A stretch of 64,000 bases of DNA from assembly GCA_049514215.1 (NCBI GenBank), contig JBEKVI010000001.1:62001-126000 (forward strand). The letters are read 5' to 3'. The position numbers and the translations under genes were made by a program. Of this stretch, positions 1 to 8,310 are shown piece by piece; within the stretch, counting starts at the first letter, position 1, and every line of letters starts with the position of its first letter. The DNA comes from BOG-994 sp049514215 (GTDB lineage: Bacteria > Pseudomonadota > Gammaproteobacteria > Burkholderiales > Burkholderiaceae_D). The notes under the pieces were generated by a model, which did not search any database, had not been told where the DNA came from, and was given only the letters and a program-made list of their open reading frames with translations.

Positions 1-419
1 GGGTCGCCAACAACGATTTCTTGCGAGTGGGAGGCAAAGACGTTGAAGGAACCATCCTTCCGGCCGGCCCGATCCTGGTTGCCGCCCAATTGCCCGACGG
101 CGATCCCACCAAGGCGCAGGGCCTGGCCTACACCCGCGCCTATGAGGCCGCATTCGGGGCGGGCAGCGTTGCGACCTTTGGGGCACACCTGTGGGACGCA
201 GCGCTGATTCTGGAGCATGCGATCCCTGAGGCCCTAAAGACCGCGCAACCCGGTACGCCGGCATTTCGGCGGGCGCTGCGCGATGCCATTGAATCCACCC
301 ACAACCTTGCCATTTCGCACGGCGTGGTCAACATGTCCAAGACGGATCACAGCGGCTTGGATGCGAGGGCCAGGGTGATGGTGACCGTCAAGGACGGGAA
401 ATGGCTCCTGCTGAAATGA
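1..419 (+). CDS. Liv-type ABC transporter substrate-binding protein, C-terminal part (cut by window edge)
   Basis: The reading frame is already open at base 3 and codes for V-A-N-N-D-F-L-R before the first possible start, so the gene begins left of the window and only about the last 138 residues are seen. These match the C-terminal lobe of a periplasmic type I solute-binding protein. The segment is clearly paralogous to the end of the complete protein at 16135-17280: both share the block GAGSV, a PGTP segment, ALRDA.EST and the tail ARVMV. It is followed at once by a permease and two ATPase genes, so it is very likely the receptor of that importer. Given the downstream hpa genes, the ligand is probably an aromatic acid; that is inference from context only. 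Confidence 0.85.
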   Translation, partial: VANNDFLRVGGKDVEGTILPAGPILVAAQLPDGDPTKAQGLAYTRAYEAAFGAGSVATFGAHLWDAALILEHAIPEALKTAQPGTPAFRRALRDAIESTHNLAISHGVVNMSKTDHSGLDARARVMVTVKDGKWLLLK

Positions 420-464
420 AACTCCGCGAACGCCGCATGGTCGGTGCGACTGCGTGAGACAGTA

Positions 465-1502
465 ATGGACGGCTCCATTGCTCTCATTCTCGTGCAAGAC
501 GGGATCGTCAACGGGGCCATCTATGCTTTGCTCGCTCTAGCGCTCGTCTTGGTCTTTACGGTGACCCGGGTGATTTTTATTCCCCAGGGCGAGTTCGTGA
601 CCTATGGGGCGCTTACGCTGGCTCAATTGGTGTCCGGGAAGCTTCCGGGCACCGCATGGCTGCTTCTGGGCGCAGGCGTCATCGCTTTCTTGATGGACGT
701 CCATGGATGCTGGCGCAGCCGCCGATGGTCGCAGGCCCTCCGGGCTGCAGTGACGTGTCTTATCCTTCCTGCGGTGACCTTCCTTTTGGTGCGCTGGGGT
801 GCGAGCAGCGCCTTGCCCCTGTGGGCTCTGGTGGGGTTAACCCTCTTGCTCGTGGTTCCCTTGGGCCCGATCGTCTACCGGATCGCCTACGAGCCATTGG
901 CTGAGGCGACGGTGCTGGTCTTGCTGATCGTCTCGGTGGGCGTGCATTTTGCGATGACCGGACTGGGTCTGCTTTTCTTTGGCGCCGAGGGTTCACGCAC
1001 GCCCGCCTTCATCGAGGGCCAGTTGGGTTCAGGCTCCGTGGTCATCTCCGGCCAGAGTCTTTTTGTCGTGGGTGCCAGTGCCATCTTAATCGGTGCCCTT
1101 TATCTCTTTTTCGATCGCACGCTCTATGGCAAGGCGCTGCGCGCGACCGCCGTGAACCGGCGCGGCGCACGGCTCATGGGAATTAGCACAACCTCCTCGG
1201 GCCGCATCACCTTCGTGCTCGCGGCGCTCATTGGCACGCTTTCGGGGATGTTGATCGCGCCCATCACGACCATTTACTACGATTCGGGCTTTTTGATCGG
1301 CTTAAAAGGATTCGTGGCGGCGATCATCGGCGGCTTGGTCAGTTATCCGGCAGCGGCCATCGGCGCGCTCTTGGTCGGACTGCTCGAATCGTTTTCGTCG
1401 TTTTGGGCGAGCGCGTTTAAGGAGGTCATCGTCTTCACGCTCATTATTCCCGTTCTCCTCTGGCGTTCCGTCGCAAGCCACGTCGTCGAGGAGGAGGAAT
1501 GA
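465..1502 (+). CDS. livH: Branched-chain amino acid/aromatic acid-type ABC transporter permease (LivH family)
   Basis: This is an integral inner-membrane permease of the LivH/HAAT family, 345 residues with many hydrophobic helices. It contains the family's conserved stretch near residues 225-240 (KALRATAVNRRGARLMGI) and a C-terminal pair of helices with the IIGGLVSYPAAAIGA loop. It is longer than the usual ~290 residues because of an extra polar/hydrophobic stretch after about residue 70 (WRSRRWSQALRAAV). The ATG at 465 is preferred over a GTG at 444. Its stop overlaps the next start by 4 bases, so it is translated with the LivM-LivG fusion. It should form the channel with the LivM part of that protein. 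Confidence 0.9.
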   Translation: MDGSIALILVQDGIVNGAIYALLALALVLVFTVTRVIFIPQGEFVTYGALTLAQLVSGKLPGTAWLLLGAGVIAFLMDVHGCWRSRRWSQALRAAVTCLILPAVTFLLVRWGASSALPLWALVGLTLLLVVPLGPIVYRIAYEPLAEATVLVLLIVSVGVHFAMTGLGLLFFGAEGSRTPAFIEGQLGSGSVVISGQSLFVVGASAILIGALYLFFDRTLYGKALRATAVNRRGARLMGISTTSSGRITFVLAALIGTLSGMLIAPITTIYYDSGFLIGLKGFVAAIIGGLVSYPAAAIGALLVGLLESFSSFWASAFKEVIVFTLIIPVLLWRSVASHVVEEEE

Positions 1503-3322
1503 TGTCCCCGTCTCGCAATCAGATCTTCGCTGCCGGATTTGTCGTGGTGCTCGTGGTATTGCCGATCATTCCCGCCACGCCCGAGTTCTGGATCACCTTG
1601 CTCAATTACATTGGACTCTCGAGCCTGGTTGCACTAGGGCTGGTGCTTCTTACGGGTGTCGGTGGACTGACGTCGTTCGGCCAGGCCGCGTTCGTCGGGG
1701 TGGGGGCCTATGTGACGGGGTATCTGACCACGGCACACGGTGTCTCGCCGTGGCTGACGCTTCCTTTAGGCCTTTTGGTCACCGGGGTAATCGCCTACGC
1801 CATCGGCGCAATCACCTTGCGCCTGTCCGGACACTATCTCCCGCTCGGGACCATCGCCTGGGGTATCAGCCTGTTCTATCTTTTTGGCAACATGGACTGG
1901 CTGGGCAAATACGATGGCCTCAACGGATTGCCGGCAATCCATGCGTTTGGGATCAGCTTCGAGAAGGGCCGGCAGATCTATTATCTGATTTGGCTCTTTG
2001 TCCTATTGGCCGTGATCGCCACGGCCAATGTTCTGGACTCGCGGCCTGGCCGGGCCATTCGGGCGCTTCGGGGTGGCAGCGCCATGGCGGAGTCCTTCGG
2101 GGTCAATACGGCCCGATACAAGATCATCATCTTCGTCTACGCTGCCTTGTTCGCGAGTGTCTCGGGGTGGTTGTATGCCCACCTTCAACGGTCGATCAAC
2201 CCGACCCCATTCGGGATCAATCAGGGGATCGAATATCTGTTCATGGCCGTCGTGGGAGGGGCCGCGCATGTGTGGGGCGCGCTGCTGGGCGCTGCACTCG
2301 TGACCGTGGCTAAGGATCAGCTCCAGGACATTCTTCCCCGGCTTTTGGGCAGTAATGGCAATTTCGAGACGATCGTCTTTGGCGTCTTGCTCGTGCTCCT
2401 CTTGCAACACGCCCAAAACGGCCTGTGGCCTTATATCCAGCGTCTTTTCGGGGGAGCGGCAAGGCTGCGGCGCTCCGATCCAAAACCGCGTGCCGTCCCT
2501 CAACCCCTCGCGGTCCGCGACCGTCCGGCTGCCGGCGAGACGGTGCTCGACGTGCGGGCCATCCGCAAGGAGTTCGGAGGGCTGGTCGCCGTCAATGACA
2601 TCAGCTTTGCGCTCGACGCGGGTGAAATCGTGGGCCTGATTGGCCCGAATGGCGCGGGCAAGAGCACGACATTTAACCTCGTCACCGGAGTCCTGCGCGC
2701 GACCAGAGGAGAGGTGGAGTTCTGCAAGACGCGCATCGAGGATCTGCCGTCGCGGGCGATCGTCGAGCTGGGCCTGGCCCGGACGTTTCAGCACGTTCAA
2801 CTACTGGGGAACATGAGCGTGCTCGAAAACGTGGCGCTGGGCGCGCATCTGCGCAGTTCGGTGGGCATCTTGCGGGCCGCTTTAAGGCTGGACCGTCACG
2901 AAGAGCACCGGCTTCTCGCGGAAGCGGCCTATCAACTCCAGCGCGTAGGGCTTGGTTCCTATCAGGATGAACTCGCGGGCAATCTGGCGCTCGGTCAACA
3001 ACGCATTCTCGAGATTGCGCGCGCGCTCGCTGCCGACCCCAAGCTTCTACTTCTGGACGAGCCTGCCGCGGGGCTGCGCTACCGTGAAAAACAGGCGCTA
3101 GCCGACGTTCTTCGGCAACTGCGTTCCGAAGGCATGAGCATTCTCCTTGTCGAGCACGACATGGAATTCGTCATGGGCTTGACCGACCATCTTGTCGTCA
3201 TGGATTTCGGCACCAAACTCGCCGAGGGCAAGCCTGAAGAGATCCGCTCGAATGCCCTCGTGCTCGAAGCCTATCTGGGTGGCATTGAGCCCGACGAACT
3301 GGCCGAAGGTACGCATGGATGA
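1499..3322 (+). CDS. Fused LivM-type permease and LivG-type ATP-binding protein
   Basis: This 607-residue protein joins a whole permease to a whole ATPase of the same importer. Residues 1-310 are a LivM-like permease with about eight hydrophobic helices and the conserved GRAIRALRGGSAMAESFGVN loop. After a basic linker (about 320-350) comes an ABC ATPase: Walker A GPNGAGKST near residue 385, signature LALGQQ instead of the usual LSYGQQ or LSGGQ, Walker B LLLLDEP and the switch histidine in LLVEHDM. The start overlaps livH by 4 bases and the end overlaps the LivF gene by 8. The second liv system in this window (40815-45664) has separate genes for these parts. Such fusions are known in Proteobacteria. 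Confidence 0.92.
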   Translation: MMSPSRNQIFAAGFVVVLVVLPIIPATPEFWITLLNYIGLSSLVALGLVLLTGVGGLTSFGQAAFVGVGAYVTGYLTTAHGVSPWLTLPLGLLVTGVIAYAIGAITLRLSGHYLPLGTIAWGISLFYLFGNMDWLGKYDGLNGLPAIHAFGISFEKGRQIYYLIWLFVLLAVIATANVLDSRPGRAIRALRGGSAMAESFGVNTARYKIIIFVYAALFASVSGWLYAHLQRSINPTPFGINQGIEYLFMAVVGGAAHVWGALLGAALVTVAKDQLQDILPRLLGSNGNFETIVFGVLLVLLLQHAQNGLWPYIQRLFGGAARLRRSDPKPRAVPQPLAVRDRPAAGETVLDVRAIRKEFGGLVAVNDISFALDAGEIVGLIGPNGAGKSTTFNLVTGVLRATRGEVEFCKTRIEDLPSRAIVELGLARTFQHVQLLGNMSVLENVALGAHLRSSVGILRAALRLDRHEEHRLLAEAAYQLQRVGLGSYQDELAGNLALGQQRILEIARALAADPKLLLLDEPAAGLRYREKQALADVLRQLRSEGMSILLVEHDMEFVMGLTDHLVVMDFGTKLAEGKPEEIRSNALVLEAYLGGIEPDELAEGTHG

Positions 3323-4079
3323 GGTGATTCTCTCCGTCACGGGCCTTGCTGCGCGTTACGGCAAGGTCGAAGCGCTGCACGGCGCCAATCTCGTCGTGCG
3401 GCCGGGGCAGATCGTGACCGTGATCGGAGCCAATGGCGCCGGCAAATCGACGCTCTTAAACGCGCTCATGGGATCGCTCCCAGCCCAAGGCAGTGCTTCG
3501 GGTACCGTGCTCTACGCAGGTCAGCAGATCCAGAACTGGGCGGTCGAAAGGCGGGTGGGTGCCGGCTTGTCGCTCGTTCCCGAAAAGCGCGAGCTCTTTG
3601 GCAGCATGACCGTGATCGACAATCTGCTTTTGGGCGGATTTCGTCTTTACCGGAGGCGCGAGCGGCATTGGATGGACGGGCTCGACCGTGTTTTTGAGCT
3701 TTTTCCGCGCCTTCAGGAGCGCCAGTCACAGCAGGCCGGCACGCTTTCCGGAGGCGAGCGGCAGATGCTTGCTGTCGGACGTGCCCTCATGGGACGGCCG
3801 AATCTTCTCATGCTCGATGAACCGAGCCTGGGCTTGGCACCGCTCATCGTGCGCGAGATTTTCCGCATCATTGCCCAGTTGCGGCGCAGCGGTGTGGCCA
3901 TCTTGTTGGTGGAGCAAAATGCGAGGGCCGCCTTGCAAGTCGCAGACTATGGCTATGTGCTCGAGACCGGAGAAGTCGCCCTCGAAGGACCCGCGGCCGA
4001 TCTGGCGACCAATCCGCGGGTCGTGGAGAGCTACCTGGGACTTGGTGACGGTGGCCAACAGCGACAGGTTCCGACATGA
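3315..4079 (+). CDS. livF: ABC transporter ATP-binding protein, LivF family
   Basis: This is the second nucleotide-binding subunit of the importer, 254 residues. It shows Walker A GANGAGKST, signature LSGGERQ, Walker B LLMLDEP and the switch histidine replaced by Q in LLVEQNA, which is normal in LivF. The ATG at 3315 overlaps the end of the preceding gene by 8 bases; the frame is open upstream to 3192, but translation from there would run through the previous gene and give a non-homologous leader. The stop overlaps hpaG1 by 4 bases (ATGA), so transporter and catabolic genes are translationally linked. With the LivG half of the fused protein it forms the heterodimeric ATPase. Confidence 0.93.
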   Translation: MDEVILSVTGLAARYGKVEALHGANLVVRPGQIVTVIGANGAGKSTLLNALMGSLPAQGSASGTVLYAGQQIQNWAVERRVGAGLSLVPEKRELFGSMTVIDNLLLGGFRLYRRRERHWMDGLDRVFELFPRLQERQSQQAGTLSGGERQMLAVGRALMGRPNLLMLDEPSLGLAPLIVREIFRIIAQLRRSGVAILLVEQNARAALQVADYGYVLETGEVALEGPAADLATNPRVVESYLGLGDGGQQRQVPT

Positions 4080-4837
4080 TCGAGGTACTCGCCCGGGCAC
4101 GAGGTCAGGAACACCTCGAATCGATCCACGTCGATGCGACGCTCCGTCCCGCAGTCACCCTGGATTGGGAGGTGCCCATTTGGGGAACGGTCGTGGGGGT
4201 TCTCCTCAACGACGAAGAGTCTTTCCTCGCGCACGCCGAGGAATTCGATCAAGCACCCTACCTCGCGCCGCCTCGAGCCCCGGTCTTGTATCTCAAGCCC
4301 GCCAATACCTGGAGGGCGCATGGACAATCGGTGATTCTTTCAGAGGAGCTCGATTGCGTCCATACCGGAGCGGCTCTGGGCGTGGTCATCGGCAGGCAGT
4401 CCACGCGCGTGAAGCTCGCCGATGCCTTGGCCTGCATTAGTGGATATGTCGTCGCCAACGATCTCTCCGAAGTGCATACCAGCTTTTATCGCCCGGCGAT
4501 TCGGGAACGCTGCCGGGATGGATTTTGTCCCATCGGACCCTGGGTGATGCCCGCTGCTGCGGTCCGTTCGGGGGACGCGCTGGTCCTTCGGACCTATGTG
4601 AACGGACAGCTGCGCGGTGAAACGACGACGGCCCGCATGGTCCGTTCGATCGCGCGACTGATCGTTGATATCACCGAATTCATGTCTTTGTCGGCCGGGG
4701 ATGTGCTCTTGCTTAGCCCCGGTGTCGATCGGCCGCGGGCGGTGCCGGGAGACGTCGTCAGAATCGAGGTTCCTGGGGTGGGAATCCTTGAAAACCGCCT
4801 TGCGCGCGCATCCAGCGATTCGCGGGTGGCGGCATGA
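4076..4837 (+). CDS. hpaG1: 4-hydroxyphenylacetate degradation isomerase/decarboxylase, N-terminal half (HpaG1)
   Basis: This 253-residue member of the fumarylacetoacetate hydrolase (FAH) family corresponds to the first half of enterobacterial HpaG/HpcE. Diagnostic stretches are the YLKPANTW block, VVANDLSEVHTSFYRPAIRE and CRDGFCPIGP. The position where metal-dependent FAH enzymes have E-x-E reads G-A-A here (HTGAALGVVIG), as in the first half of HpaG, so this subunit probably lacks the metal site. HpaG converts 5-carboxymethyl-2-hydroxymuconate metabolites by decarboxylation and isomerisation to 2-oxohept-4-ene-1,7-dioate. In E. coli both halves are one protein; here they are two genes overlapping by 4 bases. 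Cytoplasmic. Confidence 0.9.
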   Translation: MIEVLARARGQEHLESIHVDATLRPAVTLDWEVPIWGTVVGVLLNDEESFLAHAEEFDQAPYLAPPRAPVLYLKPANTWRAHGQSVILSEELDCVHTGAALGVVIGRQSTRVKLADALACISGYVVANDLSEVHTSFYRPAIRERCRDGFCPIGPWVMPAAAVRSGDALVLRTYVNGQLRGETTTARMVRSIARLIVDITEFMSLSAGDVLLLSPGVDRPRAVPGDVVRIEVPGVGILENRLARASSDSRVAA

Positions 4838-5640
4838 GGCGCTTTGTCAAACACGCGCGAGTCGCCTGGCAAGGGGCAGTGCATGAGGCGACCGAAGATG
4901 ATGGCCGCTTGCGGCTACTCGACGGCCGCTTTCCCGATCCCGAGGAGGTCGTGTGGTTGCCTCCCCTAGCTCCAACCCGGGTCCCGCGAACGATTTTTGC
5001 GCTTGGCCTTAACTACGCGGATCATGCCACTGAGCTTGCCTTCACGCCGCCCAAGCAGCCCTTGGTGTTCTTGAAGGGTGTCAACACCCTCGTGGGTCAC
5101 CGCGCTGTTACTGCGCGACCGGCCGGGGTGGATTACATGCACTACGAGTGCGAACTGGTCGTCGTCATCGGCAAGACCGCGCGAAACGTGGCCCGCGTGG
5201 ATGCGCTTGACGTCGTGGCCGGGTATACGGTGGCCAACGACTACGCGATTCGCGACTATCTTGAGAATTACTACCGGCCCAATTTTCGCGTCAAAAGTCG
5301 CGACGCGTGTACGCCGATTGGCCCGTGGCTGGTCGAGCGTGACGTCATCGACAATCCCATGCGGCTGGCTTTGAGTACCCATGTCAATGGCCAGAAGACG
5401 CAGTCGGGCAACACGTGCGACATGATCTTCGACATCGGCTATCTGATCGAGTACCTCTCCAGATTCATGACGCTTTCGCCTGGAGATCTCATCCTGACCG
5501 GAACTCCGGAAGGTCTGGTCGACGTCCGGGCGAACGACGAGGTGGTGTGCTCAATCGAGGGCATAGGGACACTGACGAACCACATCGTGGAGGCTCCACT
5601 CGGGGTCTCGCCGGAAGAACGAGGAAATCAACATGATTAA
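4834..5640 (+). CDS. hpaG2: 4-hydroxyphenylacetate degradation isomerase/decarboxylase, C-terminal half (HpaG2)
   Basis: This is the second FAH-family half of HpaG, 268 residues. It has the segments ALGLNYADHA, PLVFLKGVNT and, unlike HpaG1, an intact acidic metal motif in HYECELVVVIG, followed by NDYAIRDYLENYYRP and a GTPEGL loop near the C-terminus. The first 45 residues form the extra N-terminal domain seen in such proteins. It should act with HpaG1 to decarboxylate 5-oxopent-3-ene-1,2,5-tricarboxylate in the homoprotocatechuate pathway. It starts in an ATGA overlap with hpaG1 and overlaps hpaE by 8 bases, pointing to co-translation of all three. Confidence 0.92.
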   Translation: MRRFVKHARVAWQGAVHEATEDDGRLRLLDGRFPDPEEVVWLPPLAPTRVPRTIFALGLNYADHATELAFTPPKQPLVFLKGVNTLVGHRAVTARPAGVDYMHYECELVVVIGKTARNVARVDALDVVAGYTVANDYAIRDYLENYYRPNFRVKSRDACTPIGPWLVERDVIDNPMRLALSTHVNGQKTQSGNTCDMIFDIGYLIEYLSRFMTLSPGDLILTGTPEGLVDVRANDEVVCSIEGIGTLTNHIVEAPLGVSPEERGNQHD

Positions 5641-7090
5641 ACACCTGATCGACGGCAAGGCAATGGAGAGCCCGAAAGTGTTTCCCAACTTCAATCCGGC
5701 CACGGGCGAAGAAATCGCCGAAGTGGCGGCCGGAGGCGAAGCCGAGATCGACGCTGCCGTTCGGGCCGCCAAGGAGGCCTTTCCCAAATGGGCGGGGCGA
5801 TCCGCGCGGGAACGCGCACGCATCATGCGAAGGCTTGGGGAACTGATCGAACAGGAGGTTCCGCTGCTGGCCGTGCTCGAGACCGATGACACAGGGCTGC
5901 CGATTCATCAGACCGCAACGCAGTTGATCCCCAGGGCCGCCGAGAATTTCTATTTCTTCTCTGAGGTTGCGACCCGCATGGATGGGCACTCCTATCCGGT
6001 TGACCGGTCGATGCTCAACTACACCCTTATTCAGCCCGTGGGCGTGTGCGGGCTGATCTCGCCGTGGAACGTGCCTTTCATGACGGCGACCTGGAAGGTC
6101 GCCCCTTGTCTGGCGCTGGGCAACACGGCGGTCCTGAAGATGTCGGAGCTCTCGCCCATGAGCGCCGACCGGCTCGGCCAATTGGCCATGGAAGCCGGCG
6201 TGCCCAAGGGCGTGCTGAATGTGGTGCATGGCTTCGGCGCCGAAGCGGGAGAGGCGCTCGTCAAGCATCCCGGGGTGCGCACCATCTCGTTTACCGGGGG
6301 CACCGTCACCGGCAAGCGCATCACAGCGACGGCCGGGCTCAAGAAGTTGTCCATGGAACTGGGGGGAAAATCACCGGTTCTGATTTTTGAAGACGCGGAT
6401 CAGGATCGGGCGCTCGATGCCGCTCTTTTCACCATTTTCTCGCTTAATGGCGAGCGCTGTACCGCTGGCTCCCGCATCTTCGTGGAACGCTCGATCTACA
6501 GCCAGTTCGTCGAGCGCTTTGCGCAGCGCGCAGCGCGACTCGAGGTCGGGGACCCCCGGACCGAATCGACGCAGGTCGGTTCGCTCATCAGCCGGGCGCA
6601 TTGGGACAAGGTCACGCGCTATATCGAAATCGGCACGAGCGAAGGGGCCCGACTCCTCGCTGGCGGCAGGCCTCCCGAGTCCGTGCCGGAGCGGGTGCGC
6701 CGAGGCCACTTTCTCTGCCCAACGGTCTTTGCGGATGTGAACAATGCGATGCGCATCGCCCAGGAGGAAATCTTCGGACCCGTTGCCTGCTTGATCCCAT
6801 TTGAGGGCGAGGCCGAGGGCCTGGCCCTTGCCAATGACGTCGCCTATGGGCTGGCCTCCTACATCTGGACCCAGGACGTGGGCAAGGCGCTGCGCCTGGC
6901 TGCGGGCATCGAGGCCGGTATGGTGTTCGTCAACAGCCAAAACGTGCGGGACCTGCGTCAGCCCTTTGGCGGTGTGAAAGAGTCCGGTATTGGCCGCGAA
7001 GGAGGCGATGCGAGCTTTGAGACCTTCTGCGAGATCAAGAACGTGTGCATTTCCTTAGGCCAACATCCTATCCCCCGGTGGGGCGTCTGA
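5633..7090 (+). CDS. hpaE: 5-carboxymethyl-2-hydroxymuconic semialdehyde dehydrogenase (HpaE)
   Basis: This is a 485-residue NAD-dependent aldehyde dehydrogenase. It has the general-base motif MELGGKSP and the catalytic cysteine in NGERCTAGSR, plus the cofactor-binding FTGGTVTG stretch. Between hpaG and the ring-cleavage genes, the expected role is oxidation of 5-carboxymethyl-2-hydroxymuconate semialdehyde, the ring-cleavage product, to the corresponding acid. The ALDH family alone would not fix the substrate; that comes from the operon and from overall likeness to HpaE. Cytoplasmic, probably tetrameric. Start ATG at 5633 overlaps hpaG2 by 8 bases. Confidence 0.92.
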   Translation: MIKHLIDGKAMESPKVFPNFNPATGEEIAEVAAGGEAEIDAAVRAAKEAFPKWAGRSARERARIMRRLGELIEQEVPLLAVLETDDTGLPIHQTATQLIPRAAENFYFFSEVATRMDGHSYPVDRSMLNYTLIQPVGVCGLISPWNVPFMTATWKVAPCLALGNTAVLKMSELSPMSADRLGQLAMEAGVPKGVLNVVHGFGAEAGEALVKHPGVRTISFTGGTVTGKRITATAGLKKLSMELGGKSPVLIFEDADQDRALDAALFTIFSLNGERCTAGSRIFVERSIYSQFVERFAQRAARLEVGDPRTESTQVGSLISRAHWDKVTRYIEIGTSEGARLLAGGRPPESVPERVRRGHFLCPTVFADVNNAMRIAQEEIFGPVACLIPFEGEAEGLALANDVAYGLASYIWTQDVGKALRLAAGIEAGMVFVNSQNVRDLRQPFGGVKESGIGREGGDASFETFCEIKNVCISLGQHPIPRWGV

Positions 7091-7105
7091 GAGCGGCTCC
7101 CGGCG

Positions 7106-7417
7106 ATGAGTCTTTACTACACTCAAAAACTGCTATTCGGCTTGAATCGCGATCGTGCCGTGCAGGAGCGCTTCGCTCGCGACCTCGAGGGTCTGCTGGG
7201 CGAGTTCGAACTAACCGAGGAGGAGCGCAGCGCTTTTCGAGAGCAAGACGTGGGGCTCCTCTACGTGCTTGGCGTCAACGGGCAACTGCTCATGCACTAC
7301 GCCGCTTTGATCGGCATGCCTTGGGACGACTATCTTCGCGCCATGCGTGAGGGCGTGCGGCAACACGGCCCAGTGCGGGCCGGCATCTATGCTCTGTGCG
7401 AAGGAAGTGCATCATGA
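7106..7417 (+). CDS. LigA-like small (alpha) subunit of extradiol ring-cleavage dioxygenase
   Basis: This 103-residue protein resembles the alpha subunit of protocatechuate 4,5-dioxygenase (LigA): helical, with the LigA-type region EEERSAFREQDVGLLYVLGV and HYAALIGM. In LigAB enzymes the small subunit covers the active site of the catalytic beta subunit. The next gene, overlapping by 4 bases, is a LigB-fold dioxygenase, so the two should form a heteromer. In E. coli, the HpaD that cleaves homoprotocatechuate works without a LigA partner, so this organism appears to use a two-subunit variant. Substrate is inferred from the hpa operon. Confidence 0.85.
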   Translation: MSLYYTQKLLFGLNRDRAVQERFARDLEGLLGEFELTEEERSAFREQDVGLLYVLGVNGQLLMHYAALIGMPWDDYLRAMREGVRQHGPVRAGIYALCEGSAS

Positions 7418-8286
7418 CGATGGTTTTTGCGGGGGCCTGCAGCCATGCCCCGGGCATCACGGGCCGCGCCGATCGTGCTGATCCTGCTCTGCGGGACGGT
7501 TTTCGCACGCAGTTCGGCGCACTGGGCGAGGCGCTTCACGCGGCGCGCCCGGATGCGCTCGTCGTGATCGCCGCCGAGCATTTCGCCAATTTTTTCATGA
7601 ACAATATGCCCGCATTTGCGATGGGCATGGCTCCCTTCTACGAGGGTCCGATCGAAGATGAGGCCTGGCTCGCCATCCCTCGCACGCGCGTGCCGGGTGA
7701 CGTGGCGCTTTCGCGGCAACTCATCGAGTACATGTTGGAGGACGTCGATCTCGCTTACTGCGAAGAGTGGAAATTCGATCACGGCATCATGGTGCCACTC
7801 CACTTTCTCACCCCTGAATTTGATTTGCCCATCATTCCTGTGAACATCAATTGCCAGGGGCCACCGCTGACGCCCCTGCGCCGTGCGTGGGCCTTCGGCC
7901 GCGCATTGCGGCGCGCCGCCGATCGAAGCGAAAAGCGAGTGGCCGTCATCGCCACGGGAGGCCTGTCTCACTGGCCCTGTACTCCCGACTCGGGTCGCAT
8001 CAATCAAGCCTTCGACGAGCAGTTTCTGGACCGCTGGTCGCGTAACGACGAAGCCGCGCTCTTGTCGTACACCGACGGCGAGACCTATCGCGAAGCCGGG
8101 CAGGGCGGATTCGAGATTCGTACCTTCATAAGCCTGGCCGCAGCGGCCGGCGGCCAGGGCTCGGTCTGGTTTTACGCGCCCATCCCCATCTATGCGGTCG
8201 GATGCACGGTCGCGGTCATGGACGTGGCACCGCTTGCCCCGCTTCGGGTCGACGCGAACTTTGCGCTCGCTGCCGCGCGCGCCTGA
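7414..8286 (+). CDS. hpaD: LigB-type class III extradiol dioxygenase, probable 3,4-dihydroxyphenylacetate 2,3-dioxygenase
   Basis: This 290-residue catalytic subunit has the class III extradiol dioxygenase fold. Likely iron ligands lie in ACSHAPGI near the N-terminus and AAEHFANFF; the catalytic histidine is in GGLSHWP, and a glutamate in FEIRTF is the probable third ligand. It uses Fe(II) and O2 to open a catecholic ring. The position between hpaE and hpaF makes 3,4-dihydroxyphenylacetate the most likely substrate. The ATG at 7414 overlaps the LigA-like stop (ATGA) and is chosen over an in-frame GTG at 7396. Other LigB substrates, such as protocatechuate or 2-aminophenol, cannot be excluded from sequence alone. 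Confidence 0.85.
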   Translation: MTMVFAGACSHAPGITGRADRADPALRDGFRTQFGALGEALHAARPDALVVIAAEHFANFFMNNMPAFAMGMAPFYEGPIEDEAWLAIPRTRVPGDVALSRQLIEYMLEDVDLAYCEEWKFDHGIMVPLHFLTPEFDLPIIPVNINCQGPPLTPLRRAWAFGRALRRAADRSEKRVAVIATGGLSHWPCTPDSGRINQAFDEQFLDRWSRNDEAALLSYTDGETYREAGQGGFEIRTFISLAAAAGGQGSVWFYAPIPIYAVGCTVAVMDVAPLAPLRVDANFALAAARA

Positions 8287-8310
8287 AACCCCATTCTCGA
8301 GGAGCTCCCA

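Noticed and set aside
3192..3314. Longer N-terminus for LivF from 3192
   Set aside because: The extra 41 residues are a shadow of the LivM-LivG fusion gene and do not match LivF; ATG 3315 fits.
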